Assembly: GCF_021655555.1 (NCBI RefSeq)
Contig: NZ_AP023086.1
Span: 1,116,001 to 1,180,000 of the forward strand
Direction: 5' to 3'
Origin: Marinagarivorans cellulosilyticus
Lineage (GTDB): Bacteria; Pseudomonadota; Gammaproteobacteria; Pseudomonadales; Cellvibrionaceae
DNA: 64,000 nucleotides
Positions 9,268 to 17,261 of the stretch are shown piece by piece. Numbering within the stretch: position 1 is the stretch's first letter; every line of letters starts with the position of its first letter. The notes beneath the pieces were generated by a model. That model did no database searches, was not told the origin of the DNA, and saw only the letters and a program-made list of their open reading frames with translations. A program made the position numbers and the translations under genes.

Positions 9268-11370
9268 TTAGTCCGGTTGAGTTTTGGGTTGTTGATACTG
9301 GCGGGCATAAAATTCACAAACGCCCGCCAGGGCTGGAAGTTGTATGAGTTTTAGGTTGTTGTTTGCACCAATGTAGTCCCCTAGCTCTATTTTGGTGAGC
9401 GCTATGGATAAGTGCTGCATGTCTTGCTGGGTTAGTTCTTTATTCTGGGTGTCGTTAATAAGTGTATAAAGAGATGTTTTTTCGCTTTTGTTGCGCAGCG
9501 CAAACTCGCCAAGTTTTAACTTGATGTGTGGTGTAGAGGCAGTTGTGAGCTGCTCGGCAATGGCCTGCGAAAACAAAAACTCCGTCCCCAGCTCGCGGTT
9601 AAAGTGCTCGATACGCGACACCGTATTAATAATATCCCCGACCGGGGAATATTCGAAATGACCTTGGGCACCTAAGTTACCGAGTGAAAATTGGCCGCCG
9701 TGCAGTGCGCTGCAGGTAGGTAGCTGGCTGGCGAATGCGGGGGTGTTTGTGATGGCTTGTTGTATGTCTAGCACGGCCTGCATGGCTTGTTGGCACATGG
9801 CGGTATCAATTTTTGGCCCTGTCCACATGGCCATTAGGCTATCGCCGACGATATTGCCTATGGTGCCGCCGTTGTTTTGCACTGCGCCTATAAGTTCTTT
9901 GTAGTAGCCATTCATTAGCCGGTGGAGTTCGACCGGTGGCAGGGTTTCAGATAATGTCGTATAGCCTTTTATGTCGGTCATTAATACTACGCCATGTACT
10001 AGCGTGTGCTGTTTTTCGAGTGTGTTGATGTTTTTGCTGAGCGCATTGGCGGCTTCTTGCGGCAGGTATTGGGTGAGTGCATAGCGAATATGGTTTAGGC
10101 GTTTGCGGTTAAAGTAAAACTGGCGCTGCAGTTGTAAAAGGTTACCTAAAAAAAGCGCTAATAATGGCACTGTTATAGGTAGTGCGTAGTGTTGCAGGCT
10201 AAAGGTGTAATAACAGGCTATAAGGTAAATGCTAACGGTTAAGCCTTGAATAATAAGGTGAAACATTAAGCGCTTATAAATAATGCCAAAACCGATGACG
10301 CAGAATAATAAACCAATAATGGCGCCGGCCCAGCGGGGCAGGGTGCGGATGTCGTTACCCTGAATAATATTGCTAAAAACCGTTGCCGATATTTCGACTC
10401 CGCTAATATCAACACCGGTGTCGCTGGTGTAAACCGTGCTGTAGGCGTCTTGTTGTTCGGTTTGATGGGTTTCTAGGTAGCCGATATAAACAGTTTTGTC
10501 TTGATAGGCCTGAGCGAAGTCGGCCGGCGATAATGCCAGCGCTTTGTCAATATCCATTTGTTGAAACGTTTGTGCGCCACCAAAGTAATTAATAATCATG
10601 GGTGTTTTGCGAGCTATTAATTCAACTAAACGTTTGTTTGTTTTATGGGGGAGGCGGCTGGTGGGCGGTACTGTTTTTAATGTGTGCTGGTAAAGCTGTT
10701 GTGCGCGTTCGTTTAGGGTGCTTTTGCTTTCGAGCGGTTGCGGGGGAATTAATGCCAGCGCGGCTAACAAGGGTTGGCTTGGTTGCGGGCCTGCGCCTAG
10801 TTCTTCGAAAAGCGAGGTATGGGTAATGTTGTGCGCGGCTTTAGGCAGTGTAAAGTGGCCTACGGCAAGTGCATGTTGAGCAAAGCGCGGCAGTGGCGGT
10901 ACCGGTTGTTCAATATCTACAAGGCCGTTAGCTAGCGCGACTTGGTGCCGTTTTAGGTAGGTGTATAACAATACCTTGGCATTGTTGGCTATTGCGGCTT
11001 CTAGTTGGCTGTCTTCCTCTTCGCTACGCGGTGCTTTAAATGCAACATCAAACACAACTATTTTGGCGTTTGCTTTAGTCAGTTTGTTTAATAATTGTGC
11101 GTACAGTGTGCGGGGCCAGTTGTGGCTATGGCGCGAAAGCCCCATGCGTTCGGCAGCACTGGAATTAAGGCCTACAATAATCACATCGTTAGGGGCAGGA
11201 ATTGGCCCGCGCCAATAAAAAAGTGCGGGTAAACTGGTGCGTTTTTCGATGTGGCCTGCAAGCGGCGTAAGGCTAAATAGCGCAATAGATGCGACAGCCA
11301 ACAACAAGCAAAAGTAACGCGATGTGTTTTTGGGTGTTATTTGTTGTGAATTTGTCGCAAGATACGTCAT
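9268..11370 (-). CDS. CHASE2 sensor - adenylate/guanylate cyclase
   Basis: 700 residues. A first membrane segment (about 18-38) is followed by a periplasmic CHASE2 domain (about 40-335, including DVIIVGLNSSA and KIVVFDVAF), then membrane helices (about 345-415) and a cytoplasmic class III cyclase domain (about 450-630). Both metal-binding aspartates are visible (Asp466 in MTDIKGYT, Asp510 in IVGDSLMAMW), as are the GDIINTVSR residues Asp579, Asn583 and Arg587, so catalysis is expected. ATP as substrate is likely but not proven from sequence. It starts four bases from a divergent Crp-type regulator that could respond to its product. Confidence 0.92.
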   Translation of the reverse strand: MTYLATNSQQITPKNTSRYFCLLLAVASIALFSLTPLAGHIEKRTSLPALFYWRGPIPAPNDVIIVGLNSSAAERMGLSRHSHNWPRTLYAQLLNKLTKANAKIVVFDVAFKAPRSEEEDSQLEAAIANNAKVLLYTYLKRHQVALANGLVDIEQPVPPLPRFAQHALAVGHFTLPKAAHNITHTSLFEELGAGPQPSQPLLAALALIPPQPLESKSTLNERAQQLYQHTLKTVPPTSRLPHKTNKRLVELIARKTPMIINYFGGAQTFQQMDIDKALALSPADFAQAYQDKTVYIGYLETHQTEQQDAYSTVYTSDTGVDISGVEISATVFSNIIQGNDIRTLPRWAGAIIGLLFCVIGFGIIYKRLMFHLIIQGLTVSIYLIACYYTFSLQHYALPITVPLLALFLGNLLQLQRQFYFNRKRLNHIRYALTQYLPQEAANALSKNINTLEKQHTLVHGVVLMTDIKGYTTLSETLPPVELHRLMNGYYKELIGAVQNNGGTIGNIVGDSLMAMWTGPKIDTAMCQQAMQAVLDIQQAITNTPAFASQLPTCSALHGGQFSLGNLGAQGHFEYSPVGDIINTVSRIEHFNRELGTEFLFSQAIAEQLTTASTPHIKLKLGEFALRNKSEKTSLYTLINDTQNKELTQQDMQHLSIALTKIELGDYIGANNNLKLIQLPALAGVCEFYARQYQQPKTQPD

Positions 11371-11374
11371 TTTT

Positions 11375-12067
11375 ATGGATCCACACCGTTCAGGATGGCC
11401 AAAATACGTAAACCCATCAGAGATGCGGCCTATGCTAGAAAAAATAAGTTTGTTTTCACAAATCCCAGCCGATTGCTTGGCAAAGCTGGAGCAAGTTTCG
11501 ACGTTACGAAAGTATCCAAAGAACTCAATTCTTTTTATGGAAGGGGATGATACGGGACAACTCTATATTGTACAAAGCGGTTTAGTGTGCGTGTATACCG
11601 ATGACGACGACGGCCGACAGCTGGTGCTAAATTACATGAGCGAAGGCGATTATTTTGGCGAGCTTTCGCTGCTGGACAGGCAGCCGCGCTCGGCTTCGGC
11701 TCGGGTGGCGCAAGACAGTCAGCTACTGACTATTTCGCGTGAAGCCTTTCGCTCGTTTTTGCAAGAACATCCCCCTTTGTACGACATATTAATTGTTGAA
11801 CTGGTATCGCGTATTCGCGATTTAACCTCTAACGTAAAAGATATGGCGCTGTTGGATGTATATGGTCGCGTAGCGCATACATTAGAGCGCTTATGCCAAG
11901 ATACCAGCGATAATGCGCCCAAGCTTACTCACCAATCCATTGCCAATATGGTTGGCGCTTCACGCGAAATGGTTAGCCGCGTTATGAAAGAGTTAGTAAT
12001 AGGCGGGTACATTGAAATGGACTGCAAAAAAATACGAATATTAAAAAGCTTCCCTAAGAATTGGTAA
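11375..12067 (+). CDS. Crp/Fnr-family transcription regulator
   Basis: About 230 residues. An N-terminal cyclic-nucleotide-binding beta roll is visible (LYIVQSGLVCVY, EGDYFGELSLLDRQPRSASARV; the GELSLLDxxPRSAS phosphate-binding cassette is intact), then the dimer helix and a C-terminal helix-turn-helix (HQSIANMVGASREMVSRVMKEL). No Fnr-type cysteine cluster. The start is uncertain: ATG 11375 lies only 4 bp from the divergent cyclase start and neither it nor ATG 11423/11432 has a clear ribosome site; homologues often begin near 11423-11432. The intact cNMP cassette beside a cyclase supports a cyclic-nucleotide effector. Confidence 0.88.
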   Translation: MDPHRSGWPKYVNPSEMRPMLEKISLFSQIPADCLAKLEQVSTLRKYPKNSILFMEGDDTGQLYIVQSGLVCVYTDDDDGRQLVLNYMSEGDYFGELSLLDRQPRSASARVAQDSQLLTISREAFRSFLQEHPPLYDILIVELVSRIRDLTSNVKDMALLDVYGRVAHTLERLCQDTSDNAPKLTHQSIANMVGASREMVSRVMKELVIGGYIEMDCKKIRILKSFPKNW

Positions 12068-12094
12068 ATTACACTGTCGATTGCCGTTGCCATA

Positions 12095-12514
12095 CTAGGC
12101 GCACTGATTGTGTTGTTGATTAGTATGCAGCGAGGCTTGTAATGTTAAGTTGAAGTGGCAGTGTAAAGTGGGGCGATGCTGGTGCGGCGATGTTATTTTT
12201 TGCTCATACAGTACGATGTGATGCGCGGCTTCTAGCGCGGGCAGTTTAATAACATAGGCTGCCTTGGCGCGTTGCCGGTAAGACCAGCCCGCCCACGTTA
12301 AGCCGAGGTTGTGGGGCAAATGGTGAATAAAACGCCGGTAAATAACATTGCCTTTCACGTTTTGAATATCGAGCCAATAACCAATAACAGCTGGCGGAAC
12401 GGCGCGCGATAGCGGCTCGCTTGCTGGAGCGCTATCGTGGTGATGCTCAACCCGCTCGGGCGAAAAAACGCTTTCGCTGGCCCGAACCCATACATGCAAT
12501 GTGTGATTGTCCAT
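12095..12514 (-). CDS. Hypothetical protein
   Basis: 139 residues, rich in histidine (ERVEHHHDSAP, FIHHLPH, HIVLYEQ, HQHRPTLHCHF), with no signal peptide or membrane segment. No family recognised. GGGGA lies six bases before ATG 12514. Lies downstream of the exonuclease operon on the same strand, converging on the crp-type gene. Confidence 0.55.
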   Translation of the reverse strand: MDNHTLHVWVRASESVFSPERVEHHHDSAPASEPLSRAVPPAVIGYWLDIQNVKGNVIYRRFIHHLPHNLGLTWAGWSYRQRAKAAYVIKLPALEAAHHIVLYEQKITSPHQHRPTLHCHFNLTLQASLHTNQQHNQCA

Positions 12515-12652
12515 CGTGCTTCCCCGTGCGAATTTTGCGTTTTAGCAATGTCCATGCAGTGGGGAAGAGTATGGTTGGTTGAGCTATTAGCTTCTGTTGA
12601 ATAATACCGGCTAAATTGTGAAATATTCACATAGCTGCTGCGGGCTTAGCCC

Positions 12653-13309
12653 TTAGGCCTCTTCGGATATTTTTTGCAGCAATGCCGCCACCGATTTTTT
12701 GGGCGTTTTGGTGAGCTTTTTAATTAACGCGTAGGGAATGTCGAAAATACCGTAGGCCTCTTGAATATGCTCTAGCATGGCTAGCCATAACTTGGCTGTC
12801 ATTTCGGCGTCGTATAGGGCGCGGTGATAGTCGCCGGAGCCGGCAATGTTGGCGTATTCGATAAGGTGGCTGAGCTTATAACTGCCGGCGTCTTGGAATA
12901 CGCGTTTTGCTAAAAGCAGCGAGCAGCCAACATCGCCATTAAGTGGCAGCGCGCAGCGGGCAAATTCAGATTCTAAAAAGCGTTTATCGAAAGACGCGTT
13001 ATGGGCAATTAAATTGCTGTTGCCCATAAAGCGGTAAAACTCAATCATTACATCGGAGCAGGGCGCGGCGCTAGCGAGCATGTCGTTAGTGATGCCGGTG
13101 TAACCCTCAATAAAACTATTAATGCGCATGCCCGGGTTCATTAATGCTTGAAAACTATCGGAAATTTCGCCCTGTTCTAATTTTACCGCGCCTATTTCAA
13201 TGGTGCGGTCCCCTTGGTTGGGCGAAAGGCCGGTGGTTTCGAAATCGAAAATAATTAAGCTATCGGCGCGCGAATTATTCATTGTTTTCATTAAAGGGTT
13301 ACTCGGCAT
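12653..13309 (-). CDS. DnaQ-like 3'-5' exonuclease (DEDDh)
   Basis: About 218 residues (or 212 from ATG 13291). The three exonuclease motifs are present: FDFETTG near the N-terminus, HNASFDKRFLESE in the middle, and YHRALYDAEMTAKL at the end (His and Asp of DEDDh). Similar to stand-alone DNA polymerase III epsilon/PolC-type proofreading domains. Its start overlaps the end of the VF530 gene, pointing to translational coupling; no good ribosome site is visible at any candidate start. Confidence 0.88.
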   Translation of the reverse strand: MPSNPLMKTMNNSRADSLIIFDFETTGLSPNQGDRTIEIGAVKLEQGEISDSFQALMNPGMRINSFIEGYTGITNDMLASAAPCSDVMIEFYRFMGNSNLIAHNASFDKRFLESEFARCALPLNGDVGCSLLLAKRVFQDAGSYKLSHLIEYANIAGSGDYHRALYDAEMTAKLWLAMLEHIQEAYGIFDIPYALIKKLTKTPKKSVAALLQKISEEA

Positions 13310-13538
13310 CGCGGCTAAAACTTTTTATTTTTAGCGATTTAATATATAGGGCTTCTACTTTTTCGCGGGCCCAAGGTGTTTTGCGTAAAAACTTTAAGCT
13401 CGATTTTACCGAAGGGTCGACACCAAAGCAGCGAATGCTTATGCGGTCGTTGAGCCCTTGCCAACCGTAGTGCGCTTGCAGCTGCTCTACAATAGTTTGT
13501 AAGGTCTTGCCGTGGAGCGGATCTTTGGATGTGTTCAT
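13299..13538 (-). CDS. VF530 family DNA-binding protein
   Basis: About 79 residues from ATG 13538. The diagnostic VF530 sequence is present: DPLHGKTLQTIVEQL, HYGWQGL, FGVDPSVKSSLKFLRKTPWAREKVE. The family was characterised structurally from Vibrio fischeri as a small DNA-binding fold; its cellular role is unclear. The longer frame to 13592 is rejected because family members begin just before the NDPLHG-type segment. It lies between the spermidine-synthase-like gene (23-bp gap) and the exonuclease gene (11-bp overlap). Confidence 0.85.
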   Translation of the reverse strand: MNTSKDPLHGKTLQTIVEQLQAHYGWQGLNDRISIRCFGVDPSVKSSLKFLRKTPWAREKVEALYIKSLKIKSFSRDAE

Positions 13539-13560
13539 TACCTGGCTGGCCCTGGTTGCG

Positions 13561-14325
13561 TTAGAATTTTTGAAGTTTGCGGGCAATGGCATGCAGTGAA
13601 AACCCTGCGTGCGCGCTTAGATTTTTGGCTTCGTTGATTAACGCTTTAATATCGATGGGTTTAGTGGCGTTGCTAGCAAATATAACCCAGTTGCCGCTTT
13701 GCGTATGGCAGCAGTATAGCTGGGTAAAAGCTTGCCTAAGTGCTTGAGCAAGTGATGCGCGGCCTTTGTGTTCATACCAGCAATTTAACACAAGCCAGCC
13801 GTTGGGCTTTAGCCTTGCTTTGCAGGCGTTGATGTAGCCTTCGGATAATTGCGCGTGATCTACCCCTTCTTCTGTGTAAATGTCGCTCATCACTAAGGCG
13901 TAGTGGTTGTTGTCGTAAGCGAGAAAATCGGCGGCGTTGTCTTGTATTACCTCTAAGCGAGGGCTGTCTGGCAGCTCGAAGAATCGGCTGGCAACGCTAA
14001 TAACAAGCTGCCGCAGCTCTACGACCGATACCTGCATTGCAGGAAAGTAGGCGTATAAAAAGCGCGCAAGCGAGCCGGCCCCTAACCCCAGTAGTAGCAC
14101 CTCGTTTGGGTTTATTGCATTCGGGTGTGTTGATGGCTGTAGTAATGTTGCTAGCACCATTGCCCGTAAATAATCAAACTGCAGTTGCAGTGGCGCCTCT
14201 TTTACCATGCAGCTTTGAAAATCGTCGGCACCAAAAGAAAGACGGCGATGGTTGCCATCGTCAATCACTTTAACGGGGCCGTATTCGTCGTACTGATAAA
14301 AAAGCGTACTGGATATTGCAGGCAT
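13561..14325 (-). CDS. Spermidine synthase-like methyltransferase-fold protein
   Basis: 254 residues. A Rossmann methyltransferase/spermidine synthase core is visible: LLLGLGAGSLARFLYAYFP (glycine-rich loop), VSVVELRQLVI (acidic ribose-binding residue), VIQDNAADFL, YALVMSDIYTEEG and LVLNCWYEHKG. It is a SpeE-like stand-alone protein; whether it makes polyamine or methylates another substrate cannot be decided from sequence. First gene of a probable operon with VF530 and exonuclease genes. Confidence 0.8.
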   Translation of the reverse strand: MPAISSTLFYQYDEYGPVKVIDDGNHRRLSFGADDFQSCMVKEAPLQLQFDYLRAMVLATLLQPSTHPNAINPNEVLLLGLGAGSLARFLYAYFPAMQVSVVELRQLVISVASRFFELPDSPRLEVIQDNAADFLAYDNNHYALVMSDIYTEEGVDHAQLSEGYINACKARLKPNGWLVLNCWYEHKGRASLAQALRQAFTQLYCCHTQSGNWVIFASNATKPIDIKALINEAKNLSAHAGFSLHAIARKLQKF

Positions 14326-14664
14326 GGTAGGCGCTTAGTGGCTAGATGCGGGCATGCTAATGCATGCTTGCAGTGGAGTCGAGAAGCGAGGAGCTGGAGT
14401 CGTGGATCGGCATTCGGGAATTTGGGGGGCTAGGTAGCCAAGACAGTGGCGATTTTTATCGCGTGTTGGGCGCAAGGCAGTATTTTGTTTATGCTGCTGA
14501 TCGGCTCATGGGCAATGCAATGGTGCGTACCTTTGATGCTGAGTCTATTGGTCTATGGCGAGCCCACCTTACGTTTGTGGATTTAACCGCAAGCGGCAGC
14601 GCTGGTATTCGCGGGGCCATAAACCCGATAAAATGCCGGCACAGATTTTATATGGGTATATGCC
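14326..14664. other. Intergenic region upstream of hemD
   Basis: Open frames cross it but none resembles a protein family or has a supported start. It separates divergent genes and presumably carries both promoters. Confidence 0.5.
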
Positions 14665-15495
14665 ATGACAGACGAATTACCTCTTGCCGGTTGGCGGGTG
14701 GCGGTGCCTGAGTCGCGCCAGCTTGATGTGCTAAACGATATGCTGGTGGTGCGTGGGGCAAGCACACTGCGTTGCCCGCTGGTTTCTATTCACGATTGCC
14801 CCGACGAAGCGGCTATTAAAGCGTGGCTAACGCTGTTTTGCTCTACCCCTTTTGACGACTTAATTATTTTAACTGGCGAGGGTATTCGCCGGTTAACGGG
14901 CTTTGCCGAGCGCTTTGGGATGCTAAACGACTGGATTGCAGCCTTGGGGCGTGTGCGTAAAATTGCGCGCGGGCCAAAGCCGGCCAGTGCGCTTAGGCCG
15001 CATAAGCTCAAGCCCGATGTGCTAGCGGCGGCGCCAACAACCGACGGTGTTATTGAAACATTAATGCCCGAAGATTTAACCGGCCGGCGCATAGCGGTAC
15101 AGCTATACGGCGAGGAGCCCAACGAGAAGCTGCAATCGTACTTGAAGGGAAAAGGGGCGGATATTTCTATTGTTGCGCCTTATGTGTATGCGTCTGATGT
15201 GGAGTCGTCACAGGTTTCGCGGCTTTTAGACCAGCTTATTGCGGCTGAGTTAGACGTACTTGTACTGACTAGTGTTGTGCAGGTGAAGCGTATTTTAACC
15301 GTGGCTAAAAGCGAGCAGCGCGAAGCAGAAGTGATTACTGCTCTTAAAAATATTCACATAGCGGCTATTGGCCCAATTGTGGCGCAGCGTTTAGACGAGC
15401 TGAATATCCCCATTGATGTTATTCCTGAAGACAAGTTTTTTATGAAGCCATTGGTCAGAAAGCTTGTCGAGTTTGTTGCGCTTAACCCTAAATAA
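14665..15495 (+). CDS. hemD: Uroporphyrinogen-III synthase family protein
   Basis: 276 residues of the HemD fold: two alternating alpha/beta domains with WRVAVPESRQ at the start, FDDLIILTGEGIRRL, KPASALRPHKLKPD (the conserved proline-rich hinge), RRIAVQLYGEEPNEKLQSYL, and LDVLVLTSVVQVKRIL plus IAAIGPIVAQRLDE at the end. The enzyme cyclises hydroxymethylbilane to uroporphyrinogen III in haem and siroheme synthesis. No hemC is adjacent, so it may be a second, non-clustered copy. Confidence 0.82.
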   Translation: MTDELPLAGWRVAVPESRQLDVLNDMLVVRGASTLRCPLVSIHDCPDEAAIKAWLTLFCSTPFDDLIILTGEGIRRLTGFAERFGMLNDWIAALGRVRKIARGPKPASALRPHKLKPDVLAAAPTTDGVIETLMPEDLTGRRIAVQLYGEEPNEKLQSYLKGKGADISIVAPYVYASDVESSQVSRLLDQLIAAELDVLVLTSVVQVKRILTVAKSEQREAEVITALKNIHIAAIGPIVAQRLDELNIPIDVIPEDKFFMKPLVRKLVEFVALNPK

Positions 15496-15549
15496 GGTCC
15501 GGCGCCAAATCGATTAATTTTATTTATTTAACGAAACATAAGGCTCCTT

Positions 15550-15828
15550 ATGCCAACAGCATGCGCTAGACATATTCTTGTAAAAACCAAAGCCGAAGCC
15601 GAGAAAATAAAGCAACAAATTGCCCGTGGTGCAGATTTTGGCGAAATGGCGAAAAAGCATTCTACTTGTAGCTCGGCTAAACAGGGCGGTAATTTAGGCG
15701 AGTTTGGCCCAGGCCAAATGGTAAAAGCATTTGATCAGGTGGTGTTTAAAAAGCCTGTGCTTACCGTACATGGCCCCATTAAAACCCAGTTTGGCTTTCA
15801 CCTTATTGAAACAATTTATCGGGATTAA
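15550..15828 (+). CDS. ppiC: Parvulin-type peptidyl-prolyl cis-trans isomerase
   Basis: 92 residues, a single cytoplasmic rotamase domain without signal peptide. Typical motifs: ARHILVKTKAEAEKI, FGEMAKKHSTCSSAKQGG, LGEFGPGQMVKAFDQVVF, VHGPIKTQFGFHLIE. Length and pattern match PpiC. The next gene starts 11 bp downstream, so the two are likely cotranscribed. Confidence 0.95.
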   Translation: MPTACARHILVKTKAEAEKIKQQIARGADFGEMAKKHSTCSSAKQGGNLGEFGPGQMVKAFDQVVFKKPVLTVHGPIKTQFGFHLIETIYRD

Positions 15829-15839
15829 AAGGTAATACT

Positions 15840-16184
15840 ATGCAAATTTATATTATGGTCGACCAGCCCGAATTTGAGGACAACGAAGCCGATGCGGTAG
15901 CGGCCGTTAGTCAGTGGGTTGGTGAAGATAACCCGCATGCGACGTTAGTGCATGTGGAAGCCAGCGAAGAAGCCGAGTTTCAGCTGGGCATTGAAATGCA
16001 AATTAAAGCGGCTAAACAGTTAATTCCACCTTTAAATGAGTTTTACAAAATTGCAAAAAAGTTTAAATGTGATTTTGTTGTGGGCTTTATCGAGGGTGAC
16101 GAGCGCGAGGATGTGTGCTTTTTTGGGAACGAAGAAGGTAAGCCCGATGCGTTTGAGGTGGGCTGTTATTTAGGCTTTGAATAG
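15840..16184 (+). CDS. Hypothetical acidic protein
   Basis: 114 residues, strongly acidic (FEDNEADAVAAV, EASEEAEF, EGDEREDVCFFGNEEG), soluble, no signal peptide. No family name is certain. AAAGG precedes ATG 15840. Eleven bases after ppiC, so likely the same transcript. Confidence 0.7.
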   Translation: MQIYIMVDQPEFEDNEADAVAAVSQWVGEDNPHATLVHVEASEEAEFQLGIEMQIKAAKQLIPPLNEFYKIAKKFKCDFVVGFIEGDEREDVCFFGNEEGKPDAFEVGCYLGFE

Positions 16185-16193
16185 CTCCGAATA

Positions 16194-16216
16194 AAAAAGG
16201 CCCTGCAAGCAGGGCC
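16194..16216 (-). terminator. Intrinsic terminator of the OmpA-like gene
   Basis: GGCCCTGC and GCAGGGCC (16199-16216) make an 8-bp stem with a 2-nt loop; on the minus strand six T follow. It lies between the convergent small acidic gene and OmpA-like gene. Confidence 0.85.
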
Positions 16217-16249
16217 AAAGTCCGAGGATGTCGGAGAATAGGCGAAAAA

Positions 16250-16975
16250 TTAAGGTGCGATATTCTCAATCGCAGCTACTGGTGCATTGCGCCGGTTGAG
16301 TACTTCAATATCTACGCGGCGGTCGCGGGCGTATTGCTCGTACTGGCCTTTTTGCGCGGTAGAAAGGCTGGCGCCAAGGCCTTGCGTAATAATGCGTGAA
16401 TCGTTTACACCAAAAAATACCAACGCATTTTTAACGGCGTTAGCGCGTTCGGCGGCTAGCACATTGTTGTATTCATCGGTGCCTCTTGGGTCTGTGTGGC
16501 CACTTAAGTTAATGATTAAGTCGCTGTTGTTGCGCAAGTGCTGCGCTAAAATTTCGACGCGGGCTAAATCGTGCTCGTTTAGGCTGTCTTCACCGGTATT
16601 AAAAAGCACTTGCAGGGCGAGCTTGTCGATAGTTTTTTGTTCTAGCGCGGCAATAGTTAATTCTTTTACGGCTATCTCGCTGTTTAATTCGGTTAATTCT
16701 TGATTTAGCTGCGTCATATGGTTTTGCGTTTCTTCTAAGGCCAGCTCGGCGTTATTGCCTTTGCGGGTTTGGTCTGCCAACAGCATGCCGACCACGCCAC
16801 CTACCATAAAACCCAGCGGCCCACCGGCAGCGGCGCCTGCAATAGCGGCAGTACTTACTGTGCCGCCTTCCAGCCAGGCTTGCTGGTTTTCGCTGCGGGC
16901 CGCAAAGGCTTGCGAGCTCATGGTGGTTAATGCAGTAACGATGGCAATAGCAGCAGGTAATTTACGCATGTTCAT
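16250..16975 (-). CDS. OmpA family protein with glycine-zipper segment
   Basis: 241 residues: Sec signal peptide (ends SSQAFA), a glycine-rich hydrophobic segment (AGAAAGGPLGFMVGGVVGMLLA, in two halves), a coiled coil (about 75-120) and a C-terminal OmpA peptidoglycan-binding domain (LFNTGEDSLNEHD, LSGHTDPRGTDEYN, LAAERANAVKNAL, YARDRRVDIEVL). GGAG lies seven bases before ATG 16975. It likely anchors envelope to murein. The layout resembles the PdsO protein of the proteobacterial dedicated sortase system, but no sortase is near, so I keep the general name. Confidence 0.88.
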   Translation of the reverse strand: MNMRKLPAAIAIVTALTTMSSQAFAARSENQQAWLEGGTVSTAAIAGAAAGGPLGFMVGGVVGMLLADQTRKGNNAELALEETQNHMTQLNQELTELNSEIAVKELTIAALEQKTIDKLALQVLFNTGEDSLNEHDLARVEILAQHLRNNSDLIINLSGHTDPRGTDEYNNVLAAERANAVKNALVFFGVNDSRIITQGLGASLSTAQKGQYEQYARDRRVDIEVLNRRNAPVAAIENIAP

Positions 16976-17261
16976 GGTGACGCTCCAAAATGATAAGTGG
17001 GATTAACAGTTTTAGTGACATCGCAAGGTGCTGTGTTTGCGATGTATGGTGTTATTAAAACGTTAAATTCTGGCCATCTTGGGGAGTTGTTATGATGCTT
17101 CTGGGAATGATTATGATGAAATATGGCAAGCCAAAAACGTGGCGATGCTGGGGTAGGCTTTCTGGTTGCTAAGGCTGAGCCCGATAATTAATTATCGGCA
17201 TGCTTGGGGCGCAATACAGGGGGGGGCTGCCACGGCCGCTAATAGGTTGGCGACCATGGTG

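Noticed and set aside
12355..12630. 91-residue minus-strand frame overlapping the hypothetical gene
   Set aside because: It overlaps the better-supported 12095-12514 frame and has no ribosome site or family similarity.
14364..14711. 115-residue open frame upstream of hemD
   Set aside because: No domain, no ribosome site, ends inside hemD in another frame; chance frame in a promoter region.
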